Assembly (NCBI GenBank): GCA_028716025.1
Contig: JAQUQP010000012.1
Location: forward strand, 13,518-22,070
DNA: 8,553 bases
Reading direction: 5' to 3'
Origin: a bacterium
GTDB taxonomy: Bacteria > UBA6262
Within the stretch, counting starts at the first letter, position 1; every line of letters begins with the position of its first letter. Made by a program: the position numbers and the translations under genes. The notes under the pieces were generated by a model. It was not told the origin of the DNA. It saw nothing but the letters and a program-made list of their open reading frames with translations, and ran no database searches. Shown here in pieces: positions 1 to 7,378 of this stretch.

Positions 1-582
1 TCGAAATCCTTCTTTCAGTAATTCGGCGGTTAAATTCCAGCGGAAAAAAGCGGTTTCTCCGGGGCTGTCTCCCATTATTTTCCCCAGGGGCTTAACATTT
101 TTGATCAACATGATCTGCGGATTCATCATATTTGGTTCGGTAAAGACAAGCACCCCACCGGATTTCAAAACTCTTTTAATTTCATTCAAAGCCGGTTTAA
201 GCTCAAGGTGATGCAGGACGGAACTACCGACAACCGCGTCAAAAGTTTCATCCTGGAAACTCAGGGAATGGATATCTTCAACTTTAAAAGAAACATTACT
301 CCCGGCACCGATCTGGCTGGCTTTAGCGATAAAATCAGGCGAAATATCGATGGCTGTTACCGACGCACCAGTAGGCGCCAATTGCCGGGTGAATACGCCT
401 GTACCACAGCCTATCTCCAACACTTTTGTTCCCCGGGTTAGCCTGCCCAGCCGGATAAAATATTGGGCTCTCCTGACCGCTCTTTTCCTTCCGGCCGGAG
501 TATCCCAGCCCCAGATCTCTTCAGCCCGGCTTAGTATTTTTTCATCATGCTTTAATTCTTGTTCTATCCTGTTTGCGCTCAT
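1..582 (-). CDS. Class I SAM-dependent methyltransferase, C-terminus beyond window (partial)
   Basis: The frame is open from an ATG at 582 to the left edge, giving 194 visible residues and no stop. The fold is a Rossmann-type SAM methyltransferase: glycine-rich motif I VLEIGCGTG at residues 54-62, an acidic end of strand 2 (AIDIS, 77-81) that should hold the SAM ribose, VEDIHSL (101-107), DAVVGSSVLHHL (115-126) and LKSGG (139-143). These match the Methyltransf_11/25 type. An N-terminal WGWDTPAGRKRA segment (24-35) precedes the core, as in many methyltransferases of glycan clusters. The start lies one base after the asnB stop (TAATATG), so translation is probably coupled; AAGGA at 594-598 is a rather distant ribosome site. 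The substrate cannot be read from sequence; a sugar O- or N-methylation, or a ubiquinone/lipid-type C-methylation, would all fit. The family is secure, the substrate unknown. Confidence 0.9.
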   Translation of the reverse strand, partial: MSANRIEQELKHDEKILSRAEEIWGWDTPAGRKRAVRRAQYFIRLGRLTRGTKVLEIGCGTGVFTRQLAPTGASVTAIDISPDFIAKASQIGAGSNVSFKVEDIHSLSFQDETFDAVVGSSVLHHLELKPALNEIKRVLKSGGVLVFTEPNMMNPQIMLIKNVKPLGKIMGDSPGETAFFRWNLTAELLKEGFR

Positions 583-583
583 A

Positions 584-2482
584 TTATACTTTTTCCTTAT
601 CAATGAAAATGCGGTGCCAAAGTTCCAGATTCAACAAATTCCAGAGACGATACCCGTGGTTTATCTTCCCGGCCGTATGTTCCCCGATCAATTTCCGGAT
701 AAATTCACCACGAAAATAACCGCGCTGCAGACTGCGTTGGCTAAGCAAGATATCCCGCACATAATCTTTTAATTCCCGCCTGAACCATTTTTCAATGGGC
801 ACACCGAAACCCATCTTTCCCCGTTTTAATATTTCCGGGGGCAAAAGGCTGGCAAAGGCCTTCCTTAAAATATACTTGCTCTGCTGGCCTTTTAATTTAA
901 GACCAACCGGTAAACTGGCTGCCAATTCCATAAATTCATGATCCAGGAAAGGAGATCTGGTTTCCAGGGAATTGGCCATGCTCGCTATATCCATTTTAAC
1001 CAACAGGTCTTCAGGTAAATAGGTCATGATATCAGTATACAATAACTGGTCCAAAAAATTATCAGCCGGGGCCTGGTTGAAAACTGCGGTCATATACCGA
1101 TATGTATCGGTCGTGGCAATAGTTTGTTTAAAATGGTCGCTGTAAAGATGGCTTTGGTACTGCTGGTCAAAAATACAATGCCAGGCGATATTCCTCCTGG
1201 CGGGAGTTTCACCCATAGCTAAAGCAAAACGCTTAAAAGCCCGTAACAGGTTTTTTTGATGCTCGCTGTGTGGTAAACAACTGATCATCTTTTTCACAGT
1301 ACTATTGGATAGTAAAGGCCGCAGGAAATCCAGGCGTGCCGCTAGCATATTGGCCCGGTAGCGCAGGTAACCGGCAAAATTTTCATCCCCGCCATCGCCG
1401 TTCAGCGCCACTGTTACAAAACGTTTTGTTTCCCTGGCCACGTAATAAGATGGTAAAGCGCTGGAGTCGCCAAAAGGTTCATTATAGTGCCAAACCAATT
1501 TAGGCAGAATTTCGATGGTCTCGGGCTTAACGATAAATTCCTGGTGCTGGGTTTTAAAATGCTGGGCCGCCAGCCGGGCATAACCAACTTCGGAAAAATC
1601 ATCTTCCTCAAAACCGATACTGAAGGTTTTCACAGGTTGGGCGCTTAAGCGACTCATCAAGCCAACGATTATAGAAGAATCCAGCCCGCCGGATAAAAAA
1701 GCCCCTAATGGCACATCGCTGATCAAGCGTATTTTTACCGCTTCGGTCAGTTTTTCCCTGACCTGTTCAGCCGCCTCAGATTCAGTTACTTTTATTTTAT
1801 TCCGGAAATCCAGGTCCCAATAACGGGAAATTTCTACTTTCCCTTCTTTTGAGCATTCCAAGATACTCGCCGGAGGCAGTTTGCGGACCTCCTTAAATAT
1901 CGTCAACGGACTGGGCACATACTGATAGGTAATATAGTAATGGATGGCTTCAGGATCTATCTCTGGCTTAAAACCAGGCCATTCTAGTAATGCTTTCAGC
2001 TCTGAAGCAAAAACCAGAGTCCCGTTGCAGACCGCATATACCAATGGTTTTTTGCCTACCCGGTCGCGGGCCAACAGCAGTTTCCGACTTTTCTCATCCC
2101 AAACCGCGAAAGCGAACATGCCGCGCAGGTGCTTAACACAATCGTGGCCGTATTCCTCATAAAGATGGACTACCACTTCAGTATCAGTACGGGTATAGAA
2201 GCGATGCCCCCGGATTTCCAGTTGCTTACGCAATTCAGGGAAATTATATATTTCTCCGTTAAAAACCACGGCTACGGTCTTATCTTCATTATAGATAGGC
2301 TGCTGGCCGGTCTGCAGGTCAATGATCGAAAGGCGGCGGTGCCCTAAACCGATATTCCCAAGGAGATGAGCGCCCCAGGCATCCGGCCCACGGTGAACCA
2401 GGGACCCGCACATTTTCTCTATTATTTTAGGCGACACCGGCTCTGGTGACCTAAAATTATATATGCCGCAAATCCCGCACAT
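584..2482 (-). CDS. asnB: AsnB-type asparagine synthase (glutamine-hydrolysing) / glycan amidotransferase
   Basis: A complete protein of 632 residues, within the usual 600-650 range for long AsnB-type enzymes. The N-terminal class II glutamine amidotransferase domain (about 1-210) begins directly with MCGIC, so Cys2 becomes the N-terminal nucleophile after Met removal. It has HRGPD (30-34), GHRRLSI (47-53), FNGEIYN (74-80) and TDTE (99-102). The C-terminal synthetase domain (about 235-600) has the PP-loop SGGLDSS (264-270), which adenylates the acceptor carboxylate, and GDGGDE (362-367). Ammonia from glutamine is transferred to that carboxylate. In free metabolism the acceptor is aspartate, but homologues are common in exopolysaccharide clusters, where amidation of a uronic acid or other glycan carboxylate is suspected. 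The flippase and glycosyltransferase neighbours favour such a role here, though this is inference. The gene overlaps the upstream one by 26 bp and has only a weak, purine-rich ribosome site, so coupled translation is likely. Confidence 0.93.
   Translation of the reverse strand: MCGICGIYNFRSPEPVSPKIIEKMCGSLVHRGPDAWGAHLLGNIGLGHRRLSIIDLQTGQQPIYNEDKTVAVVFNGEIYNFPELRKQLEIRGHRFYTRTDTEVVVHLYEEYGHDCVKHLRGMFAFAVWDEKSRKLLLARDRVGKKPLVYAVCNGTLVFASELKALLEWPGFKPEIDPEAIHYYITYQYVPSPLTIFKEVRKLPPASILECSKEGKVEISRYWDLDFRNKIKVTESEAAEQVREKLTEAVKIRLISDVPLGAFLSGGLDSSIIVGLMSRLSAQPVKTFSIGFEEDDFSEVGYARLAAQHFKTQHQEFIVKPETIEILPKLVWHYNEPFGDSSALPSYYVARETKRFVTVALNGDGGDENFAGYLRYRANMLAARLDFLRPLLSNSTVKKMISCLPHSEHQKNLLRAFKRFALAMGETPARRNIAWHCIFDQQYQSHLYSDHFKQTIATTDTYRYMTAVFNQAPADNFLDQLLYTDIMTYLPEDLLVKMDIASMANSLETRSPFLDHEFMELAASLPVGLKLKGQQSKYILRKAFASLLPPEILKRGKMGFGVPIEKWFRRELKDYVRDILLSQRSLQRGYFRGEFIRKLIGEHTAGKINHGYRLWNLLNLELWHRIFIDKEKV
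594..598 (-). promoter_or_regulatory. Probable ribosome binding site of the methyltransferase gene
   Basis: Minus-strand AAGGA sits within the last codons of asnB, 11 bases before the ATG at 582. The spacing is long, so re-initiation after the asnB stop one base upstream of the start may matter as much as this site. Confidence 0.5.
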
Positions 2483-3962
2483 GATAAACCGCCCACTCTC
2501 CGAACTCTGCCAAAGGACTAGTCAAGCCCAAGTCTTTTGGATCAGCATAATTCTTATTTATGACCAAACAGTTGATAGAGTATTTTCGTATAAAAAATTC
2601 CAACGGGTATTTTAGCAAAGGATAAAAATCCCCCACCAGTTCATTGAACATATAGTGATGTGTGCCCCATAATACGTGTTTCCTGGCGTGATATACGATC
2701 GCGTCGCAGATATTGGTCGGCAAACACAGGAGATGATCCAGTTCCGGATGACCGAGTAAGTACTCGATCAGTTCATGACTGCCTTTATCGAGAGACGAAC
2801 TATCCTTTTCAAACCAATGCTGACGGTATTTATAGACCAAGACAACAATAATGGCAGTGACTACTACCGCCCAGATGACCAACAACACCCTGAAGGTACA
2901 GGTTCCTGTGCAGAACCAGGAAGTCCCGAGAAGAAAAGCTCCGGGAAAGGCAGTGAATTTCAGGTATTTATAGCCTTCACCAAAAAGTTTTAACTTGCTT
3001 ATATAGGTAGTAAGTAAAAAAGCGATGATCCCCGACAGGAACCACAAAACGTATATACTCTGGCCGGCATTACGCCAGCCGGTCCTGTGCTCATATAATA
3101 GGAATAGCACAGGTAATATAAACGGTTGATGAGCCAGTAGAAATCTCATCCCGGACCACAAATTCAAATGAGCCAGGCGCAGATTGTTCCGCAAAGATGA
3201 TCTTTGCTCCTGCCGGTACGCGGGACTATCATAAACCTGATGGGCCCCTAACGCTGGCCAGTATTTATTCCAAAAAGAAACAATATCATAATGCCCGCGG
3301 AGGATCTTGAGATAATATCCTCCGGAAATTAGGAAAGATAAGGCCATAGCGGCCAGGAGCAAGCCCAGTGGCAGCCAGCTCATATAAGCCAAGCTGGCTA
3401 TTATAGTTAAAATACAGAGGAACTGAAAAGCCATTTTATGCGTGAATAATACGAGCATTACGGCTACCAGGCTTAAACCTAACAACCAATACTGCTGATA
3501 GCGCAGAAAAAGATCTAATGACAACAAGACCAGGGTGAGTTGTACATTGCCCAGGAAACGGGCATTAAGATTAATCCCTTCCAGTAATAAAGTTAAAGTA
3601 AAAATATAGGTTATTCCGGACACCAATATAGCTGATCCGGAATGAGTAGTCAGCCCCACCGCCAACAGCAACAAAAGCAAGTTGATCAGGTCAAGCAACG
3701 GACTGACCAGCCAATGATACTTACGCAGCAGCGCCGGCGGAAAAACTGCCAGAAAAACAGAAAATCCAGGAGGATACCATTGTTCGGTAATATCCAGCAG
3801 ATAATAATCCGGCAGGATCAATGGCAACTTTTTTTGTTTTCTCAATAATTCCGCGGTCAATAAGAAATAGTATGCGTCACTGCCCCGGTATCGTTGTGAC
3901 CAGATCGGAGCGATCCTTACGAACAAATGCAGGATAATAATGAAGAGCACCGCTAATACCAT
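2457..3962 (-). CDS. Polytopic membrane protein, putative GT-C-type glycosyltransferase or polymerase
   Basis: A complete 501-residue protein with about 11-12 hydrophobic segments between residues 2 and 377, then a hydrophilic C-terminal domain of about 120 residues (378-501). After the first membrane helix comes RGSDAYYFL (26-34) and then a loop ending in WYPPGF (62-67). An acidic residue in the first outer loop followed by a YPPG-like element is the layout of GT-C enzymes (PMT/ArnT/STT3-like), which use polyprenyl-linked sugar donors on the outer membrane face; Asp29 would be the candidate catalytic residue. A second conserved-looking stretch, LFGEGYKYLKF (326-336), precedes the last helices. 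The start ATG follows an AGGGA ribosome site that overlaps the flippase stop codon. Position next to a flippase suits transfer or polymerisation of exported glycan. I do not recognise a specific family, and a Wzy-like polymerase is an alternative. Confidence 0.85.
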   Translation of the reverse strand: MVLAVLFIIILHLFVRIAPIWSQRYRGSDAYYFLLTAELLRKQKKLPLILPDYYLLDITEQWYPPGFSVFLAVFPPALLRKYHWLVSPLLDLINLLLLLLAVGLTTHSGSAILVSGITYIFTLTLLLEGINLNARFLGNVQLTLVLLSLDLFLRYQQYWLLGLSLVAVMLVLFTHKMAFQFLCILTIIASLAYMSWLPLGLLLAAMALSFLISGGYYLKILRGHYDIVSFWNKYWPALGAHQVYDSPAYRQEQRSSLRNNLRLAHLNLWSGMRFLLAHQPFILPVLFLLYEHRTGWRNAGQSIYVLWFLSGIIAFLLTTYISKLKLFGEGYKYLKFTAFPGAFLLGTSWFCTGTCTFRVLLVIWAVVVTAIIVVLVYKYRQHWFEKDSSSLDKGSHELIEYLLGHPELDHLLCLPTNICDAIVYHARKHVLWGTHHYMFNELVGDFYPLLKYPLEFFIRKYSINCLVINKNYADPKDLGLTSPLAEFGEWAVYHVRDLRHI

Positions 3963-3968
3963 ATAAAT

Positions 3969-3973
3969 TCCCT
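3969..3973 (-). promoter_or_regulatory. Ribosome binding site of the GT-C-like gene, overlapping the flippase stop
   Basis: On the minus strand the flippase stop TAG runs into the site as TAGGGA, six bases before the ATG at 3962. The overlap of stop codon and ribosome site resembles the reconstructed junction at the mobile element. Confidence 0.75.
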
Positions 3974-5462
3974 ATCGGCGATAAATGTGTTTGGACAAAA
4001 AATCCTTGAGCCAGTTCGGCATATCTATTTTTTCGATAATACCCAGGTCTTCAGGAGCGAATAAAGATAGTTTCCTGGCCAGTATATATAGCAGTCCTAA
4101 GCCACCCAGACAAGCTATTAATCCATACCACCATAATGGCTTGACTAAAAGCAAACCAGCTCCCAGCAATAGAGGAATAGTCACGAGCAGCGGATAGATC
4201 TGCCGGCTCTGCAGGTACTTGGAGATCAAAACCAAAAATAGTACCGTGCTAACCAACATCGCCAGCGTGGTAGCGATCGCGGCCCCCTTTAAACCCAGCA
4301 CCGGGACCAGTGTTAGATCAGCCGCCAGATTGACCAAGGCCATCGCTATATTTATGAGCATTGACTGTTTGATCCATTCATAAGCCGTGAATAACGGGCC
4401 ATAAAAGACGGCTAGGCCGTTAAAAGCCACTCCGCATAACAGGATAAAAAATGGCGGCAGGCAAGCCATGAATTTATGACCAAATAATATTGGTACCATG
4501 ATCTGCCCCGCGAATAAACTAAGTATCAATAATCCGGTCCAGGCCACCATAGCCTGAGGTATCAGCCGCTGGACATACCGCTTTACCAGATCATCTCTAT
4601 TGGTAACGACAAAAGATACCAGTAGCGGCCCCAGTACCACATTCGTCAACATCCCGATCTGCTGGATCATGGACATCCCGCGATAGGCTACGGAGTAGAT
4701 CCCGACATCAGCCAGGGTCATATATTTCTTGATAACGATAATATCAATCCAGTTAACCGCGTAAGCGCTGATCGATCCTAGGATGATCGGGTACGAAAAA
4801 CGCAGAATCCTTTTTATTGTCGTCAGATCCAGTTCCAGCGGTAAAAAAAGCCGGCGGTCCAAACTTAACAAACACCATAGTAAGGTCAGAAAACTGGTCA
4901 AAGCCAATAACGCGATAATAGAAGTCACGCTCTTTGACCATAATCCGGCAAACACACAGCAGAGAGCCAATACCTGGATCAGCTTTTCCAAGGCCTGGGA
5001 GATGGAATATTGCCGGATCATCCTGACTGCCTGGAAAATATATTGGATAAAACTTAACAGGGTCAGCACGACCACAGTGACTAGCAGCAACCAGAGCCGG
5101 TTAAACGGCAGGCCTATATAGGCGGCGATCTCTTGGCGCCAGAAAAATACCAAGACGCAGGCCAACAACAGACAAATCGCAATAATAAAACTCCGGCCCC
5201 AGAAAACTTTATTTACTTTCCCTTCCTGAATAAACTCTTCCCTGCCGTACCGGATAACCGCGGCACTGGTCCAATTCACGAAAAAACTAAACAATCCCTG
5301 CACGACCAGCAGGAACAGCGCTAATATTCCGTAACCGTCAGGGCCAAGAATACGCGTCAATAACGACATATAAGCTACTGACAGCAACAACAGGGCCCCG
5401 TTGCCAAAGATCAACCAACTGTAATCCTTAAAAGAAGATTTAACTTCAGGAAATTCGTCCAT
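3972..5462 (-). CDS. Wzx-like oligosaccharide flippase (MOP superfamily)
   Basis: A complete 496-residue integral membrane protein with about 12-14 hydrophobic helices, the normal size for polysaccharide flippases of the MOP (multidrug/oligosaccharidyl-lipid/polysaccharide) exporter superfamily. The N-terminus is typical: a short cytoplasmic lead, then a first helix, then TRILGPDGYGILALF (36-50), the loop between the first two helices that is characteristic of RfbX/Wzx and Polysacc_synt proteins. A central ADVGIYSVAYRG stretch is also typical of the family. Such proteins move undecaprenyl-linked oligosaccharides from the inner to the outer face of the cytoplasmic membrane. ATG at 5462 is preceded by AAGGTG at 5472-5477 with a 9-base spacer. 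The gene starts 16 bp after the ATP-grasp gene and ends 9 bp before the GT-C-like gene, clearly one operon. The gene is not given a symbol because the transported glycan is unknown. Confidence 0.92.
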   Translation of the reverse strand: MDEFPEVKSSFKDYSWLIFGNGALLLLSVAYMSLLTRILGPDGYGILALFLLVVQGLFSFFVNWTSAAVIRYGREEFIQEGKVNKVFWGRSFIIAICLLLACVLVFFWRQEIAAYIGLPFNRLWLLLVTVVVLTLLSFIQYIFQAVRMIRQYSISQALEKLIQVLALCCVFAGLWSKSVTSIIALLALTSFLTLLWCLLSLDRRLFLPLELDLTTIKRILRFSYPIILGSISAYAVNWIDIIVIKKYMTLADVGIYSVAYRGMSMIQQIGMLTNVVLGPLLVSFVVTNRDDLVKRYVQRLIPQAMVAWTGLLILSLFAGQIMVPILFGHKFMACLPPFFILLCGVAFNGLAVFYGPLFTAYEWIKQSMLINIAMALVNLAADLTLVPVLGLKGAAIATTLAMLVSTVLFLVLISKYLQSRQIYPLLVTIPLLLGAGLLLVKPLWWYGLIACLGGLGLLYILARKLSLFAPEDLGIIEKIDMPNWLKDFLSKHIYRR

Positions 5463-5471
5463 ACCGGTTCA

Positions 5472-5477
5472 CACCTT
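5472..5477 (-). promoter_or_regulatory. Ribosome binding site of the flippase gene
   Basis: Minus-strand AAGGTG lies in the 16-bp gap after the ATP-grasp stop codon, nine bases before the ATG at 5462. It supports that start. Confidence 0.75.
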
Positions 5478-5478
5478 A

Positions 5479-6564
5479 TTAAATTCTTTTAAAATCCGAA
5501 GTTTCTTGTTTATCAAAAAACGCCTCTTCCAAGCCCCTGAGCACGACACCGGTCCGGTAGGCAAACCGCGGTAAAATATCCTCTCCCAGGATATGTTTCC
5601 TGAGCAGAATGTCCGGTTCATTGAACCCGACCAAAGCCTTGATCGAGGTGGTACCGGAAAAACGGGGGTTGATCTCGAAAATATAGATCCTGTCACCCTG
5701 TTTGCGGCATTGGATATTGATCACACCGCGGGCATGCAGTGCGCTCCCGATCTTTTCACAGTAATTACTGATCTCCGGAAAGGGACCTACCTCCCCTTGG
5801 GAAATACCAGTACTGATCGACAAATTAGGCCCTAACTCCATCCGACCGGTCCGGTTAAGCACCCTGGTGCGACAGCTTAACGATGACCGTAAATCTCTTT
5901 TCACGCAGATAGAATTCAAAAGATTACCATCCATGTCAAACAATACGCTGACCGTATATTCATTTTCCGGAGTCCCGACATACTCTTGGATAATGATCTC
6001 GGGACTTAGTTTCGATTCCAGGACATAGCGCCCGAACACATTTAGTTCTTCCCTGTTCTGGACAACGAACGTGTGGGCACTGCCGCCGCTGCCGATAGAT
6101 GGTTTCAAGATCGCCGGAAAATGATCCCAAAATTCAAGGTCAGCCAAGGTGGCACAGACCATAAAAGCGGGACAGGAAAAACCGTGTTCACGTAAAAATT
6201 CCATAGTGGCGGATTTACGCATACAAGTCTCGATAACTGTCTGCGGATTTACAGGCAAGAATATCCCCTCTTGCCTGATCGCATCCTGGTTTTTAGAAAA
6301 AACAAGCAATTCCGGTTCAGAACCATGGAACAAAGCCCGGACCCGATGTTTTTTACATATCTTCAGGACGTCCAATAAATAGTTGGGGTCGCGGGCCGGA
6401 GGCAGGATATATTTATGATCCACATATTTAAATCCTTTGGAATATTGGGACATATCGCAGCCCACGATCTCATAAGGGACTGTGGACATACGCAAGGCCT
6501 TTAAGATTTGCTCACCATGGCCACCGCCGCCTATACCAGTAACCATAACCACTATTTTTTCCAT
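5479..6564 (-). CDS. ATP-grasp carboxylate-amine ligase, CarB/PylC-like
   Basis: A complete 361-residue protein. An N-terminal Rossmann-like pre-ATP-grasp domain (about 1-110) carries the glycine-rich turn TGIGGGGHGEQILKAL (9-24). The ATP-grasp domain follows: AILKPSIGSGGS (151-162), with Lys154 the likely ATP-phosphate lysine and a glycine-rich loop; IIQEYV (191-196) at the adenine/hinge region; ENEYTVSVL (200-208); and the metal-binding strand FEINPRFSGTTS (296-307), with Glu297, Asn299 and Arg301 in expected positions. ATP-grasp enzymes of this class activate a carboxylate as an acyl phosphate and join it to an amine or another nucleophile. In glycan loci, CarB-like members may attach amino acids or amide groups to sugars, but their substrates are mostly unknown. 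The start follows AAAGGA at 6574-6579, formed by the last two sense codons of the upstream gene. The catalytic class is clear, the substrate is not. Confidence 0.92.
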   Translation of the reverse strand: MEKIVVMVTGIGGGGHGEQILKALRMSTVPYEIVGCDMSQYSKGFKYVDHKYILPPARDPNYLLDVLKICKKHRVRALFHGSEPELLVFSKNQDAIRQEGIFLPVNPQTVIETCMRKSATMEFLREHGFSCPAFMVCATLADLEFWDHFPAILKPSIGSGGSAHTFVVQNREELNVFGRYVLESKLSPEIIIQEYVGTPENEYTVSVLFDMDGNLLNSICVKRDLRSSLSCRTRVLNRTGRMELGPNLSISTGISQGEVGPFPEISNYCEKIGSALHARGVINIQCRKQGDRIYIFEINPRFSGTTSIKALVGFNEPDILLRKHILGEDILPRFAYRTGVVLRGLEEAFFDKQETSDFKRI

Positions 6565-6570
6565 ATTAAT

Positions 6571-7224
6571 TTATCCTTTCAGTAACTTGGTCATTACTTC
6601 CCCAGCTACCGTCCCGGGAGTGAAAGATCCCAGTAGTTTTTTAAAATCAAAGGGTATAAACAATATTTTTGCCGTCTCGCTGCTTGTATCATAATAACTA
6701 CAACTGAGTTGTTGTTGCCCGTCCCGGGGAAATCCGCAGGAACCATCATTGATCACTAAAGCTGTCCCCGCCCGATCAACATACGGGTGATGAGTATGGC
6801 CCATGACCACTACGGAATAACCCACTGTTTCGGTTTCGGTCAAAGACTGGGCCTGGTAACAGTAACCGCTTAAAGGATCAGCCGGACGACCATGGACAAG
6901 CAATATCTTTTGCCGGCCAACAGTAATGATCCTGGATCGCGGCCAGTCTGGAACAAGCCCTTTCATCAACAGGCTCAACCGGTAGATGCGGTTCTTTTCA
7001 TCAGGTAATGGCAATAAGCCCTTCACCATAGCTTCGTGGTTTCCCAGAAGGCAGGGAATATTCAGGTGTTTTAGTTCCTCTATTACTGCCAACCCGGCTG
7101 GTAAATATCCAATCGCGTCTCCTAAAAAATATATCTGTTCAGCACCTTCTTGACGCAAACTGTCCAGGCAAGCCAGTAAACCAGGCAAATTACCATGAGC
7201 ATCTGAGAGAAAACCGATTTTCAT
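6571..7224 (-). CDS. Calcineurin-like metallophosphoesterase (YfcE/MJ0936-like)
   Basis: A complete 217-residue cytoplasmic protein with the full two-metal metallophosphoesterase motif set: DAHGN (8-12), GDAIGY (35-40), GNHE (61-64), HGRP (111-114) and GHTHHPY (142-148). Predicted metal ligands are Asp8, His10, Asp36, Asn62, His111, His143 and His145. The size and motif spacing match the small YfcE/MJ0936-type phosphodiesterases (Metallophos_2), which cleave phosphodiesters with Mn2+ or similar metals. A tail of roughly 25 residues (193-217) follows the core fold. The gene is the first after the inserted mobile element; its ribosome site TAGGAG touches the element's edge. It ends 6 bp before the ATP-grasp start. 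Its substrate is unknown; a role in hydrolysing a nucleotide-sugar, cyclic nucleotide or lipid-phosphate intermediate is possible, but nothing in the sequence decides this. Confidence 0.93.
   Translation of the reverse strand: MKIGFLSDAHGNLPGLLACLDSLRQEGAEQIYFLGDAIGYLPAGLAVIEELKHLNIPCLLGNHEAMVKGLLPLPDEKNRIYRLSLLMKGLVPDWPRSRIITVGRQKILLVHGRPADPLSGYCYQAQSLTETETVGYSVVVMGHTHHPYVDRAGTALVINDGSCGFPRDGQQQLSCSYYDTSSETAKILFIPFDFKKLLGSFTPGTVAGEVMTKLLKG
6574..6579 (-). promoter_or_regulatory. Ribosome binding site of the ATP-grasp gene, made of upstream codons
   Basis: Minus-strand AAAGGA is formed by the final Lys and Gly codons of the metallophosphoesterase gene and is followed at once by its TAA stop; nine bases separate it from the ATG at 6564. 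This arrangement favours translational coupling of the two genes. Confidence 0.75.
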
Positions 7225-7231
7225 TGTCAGG

Positions 7232-7237
7232 CTCCTA
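7232..7237 (-). promoter_or_regulatory. Ribosome binding site of the metallophosphoesterase gene, abutting the mobile element
   Basis: On the minus strand this reads TAGGAG, followed by a 7-base spacer (CCTGACA) and the ATG at 7224. Its first two bases are the TA target duplication and the rest is host sequence, so the site is exactly at the element boundary and intact. It also fixes the start codon of the gene. Confidence 0.8.
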
Positions 7238-7268
7238 GTGTCCTGTCTCTGAAATCTCTTTACATTTG
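7236..7268 (+). repeat. Left terminal inverted repeat of the MITE-like element (with flanking TA)
   Basis: This arm begins TAGTGTCCTGTCTCTGAAAT and continues to 7268. It is the inverted complement of 7487-7519 except at 7245 and at 7261-7262. In plus-strand RNA the first of these differences would still pair as G-U (7245 with 7510), while in minus-strand RNA it would be an A-C mismatch. The first two bases are the TA counted as target duplication. Confidence 0.9.
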
Positions 7269-7362
7269 AAAGTCATATTTGAGTCGAATTCAAGGAACGA
7301 CGACGAAGTCGTATCCTCTGCGATACTTCGAGGAGGAGTGACTCAGGCCAAAGATGACTTTC
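7268..7362. other. Foldable arm 1 inside the mobile element
   Basis: GAAAGTCAT (7268-7276) is a perfect 9-bp inverted match of ATGACTTTC (7354-7362). Just inside, TTTGAGTC (7278-7285) can pair with GACTC (7340-7344) and AAA (7350-7352), leaving a five-base bulge. At the tip, CGAAGT plus ATC (7304-7309, 7313-7315) pairs with GAT plus ACTTCG (7322-7330), with a three-base bulge and a CTCTGC loop. Together these make one long imperfect stem-loop. This is seen by eye; no folding energy was calculated. Confidence 0.6.
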
Positions 7363-7378
7363 CCGAAGAACTGAGGTC

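Noticed and set aside
350..772. Plus-strand 140-codon frame across the methyltransferase/asnB junction
   Set aside because: It lies antisense to two clear genes whose motifs are intact; its translation has no family features.
4783..5121. Plus-strand 112-codon frame
   Set aside because: It is antisense to the flippase coding region and rich in Ser/Arg/Lys as expected from the reverse of membrane-protein codons.
5469..5696. Minus-strand 75-codon frame near the end of the ATP-grasp gene
   Set aside because: It overlaps the ATP-grasp metal-binding strand region in another frame; the ATP-grasp frame is intact to its stop.
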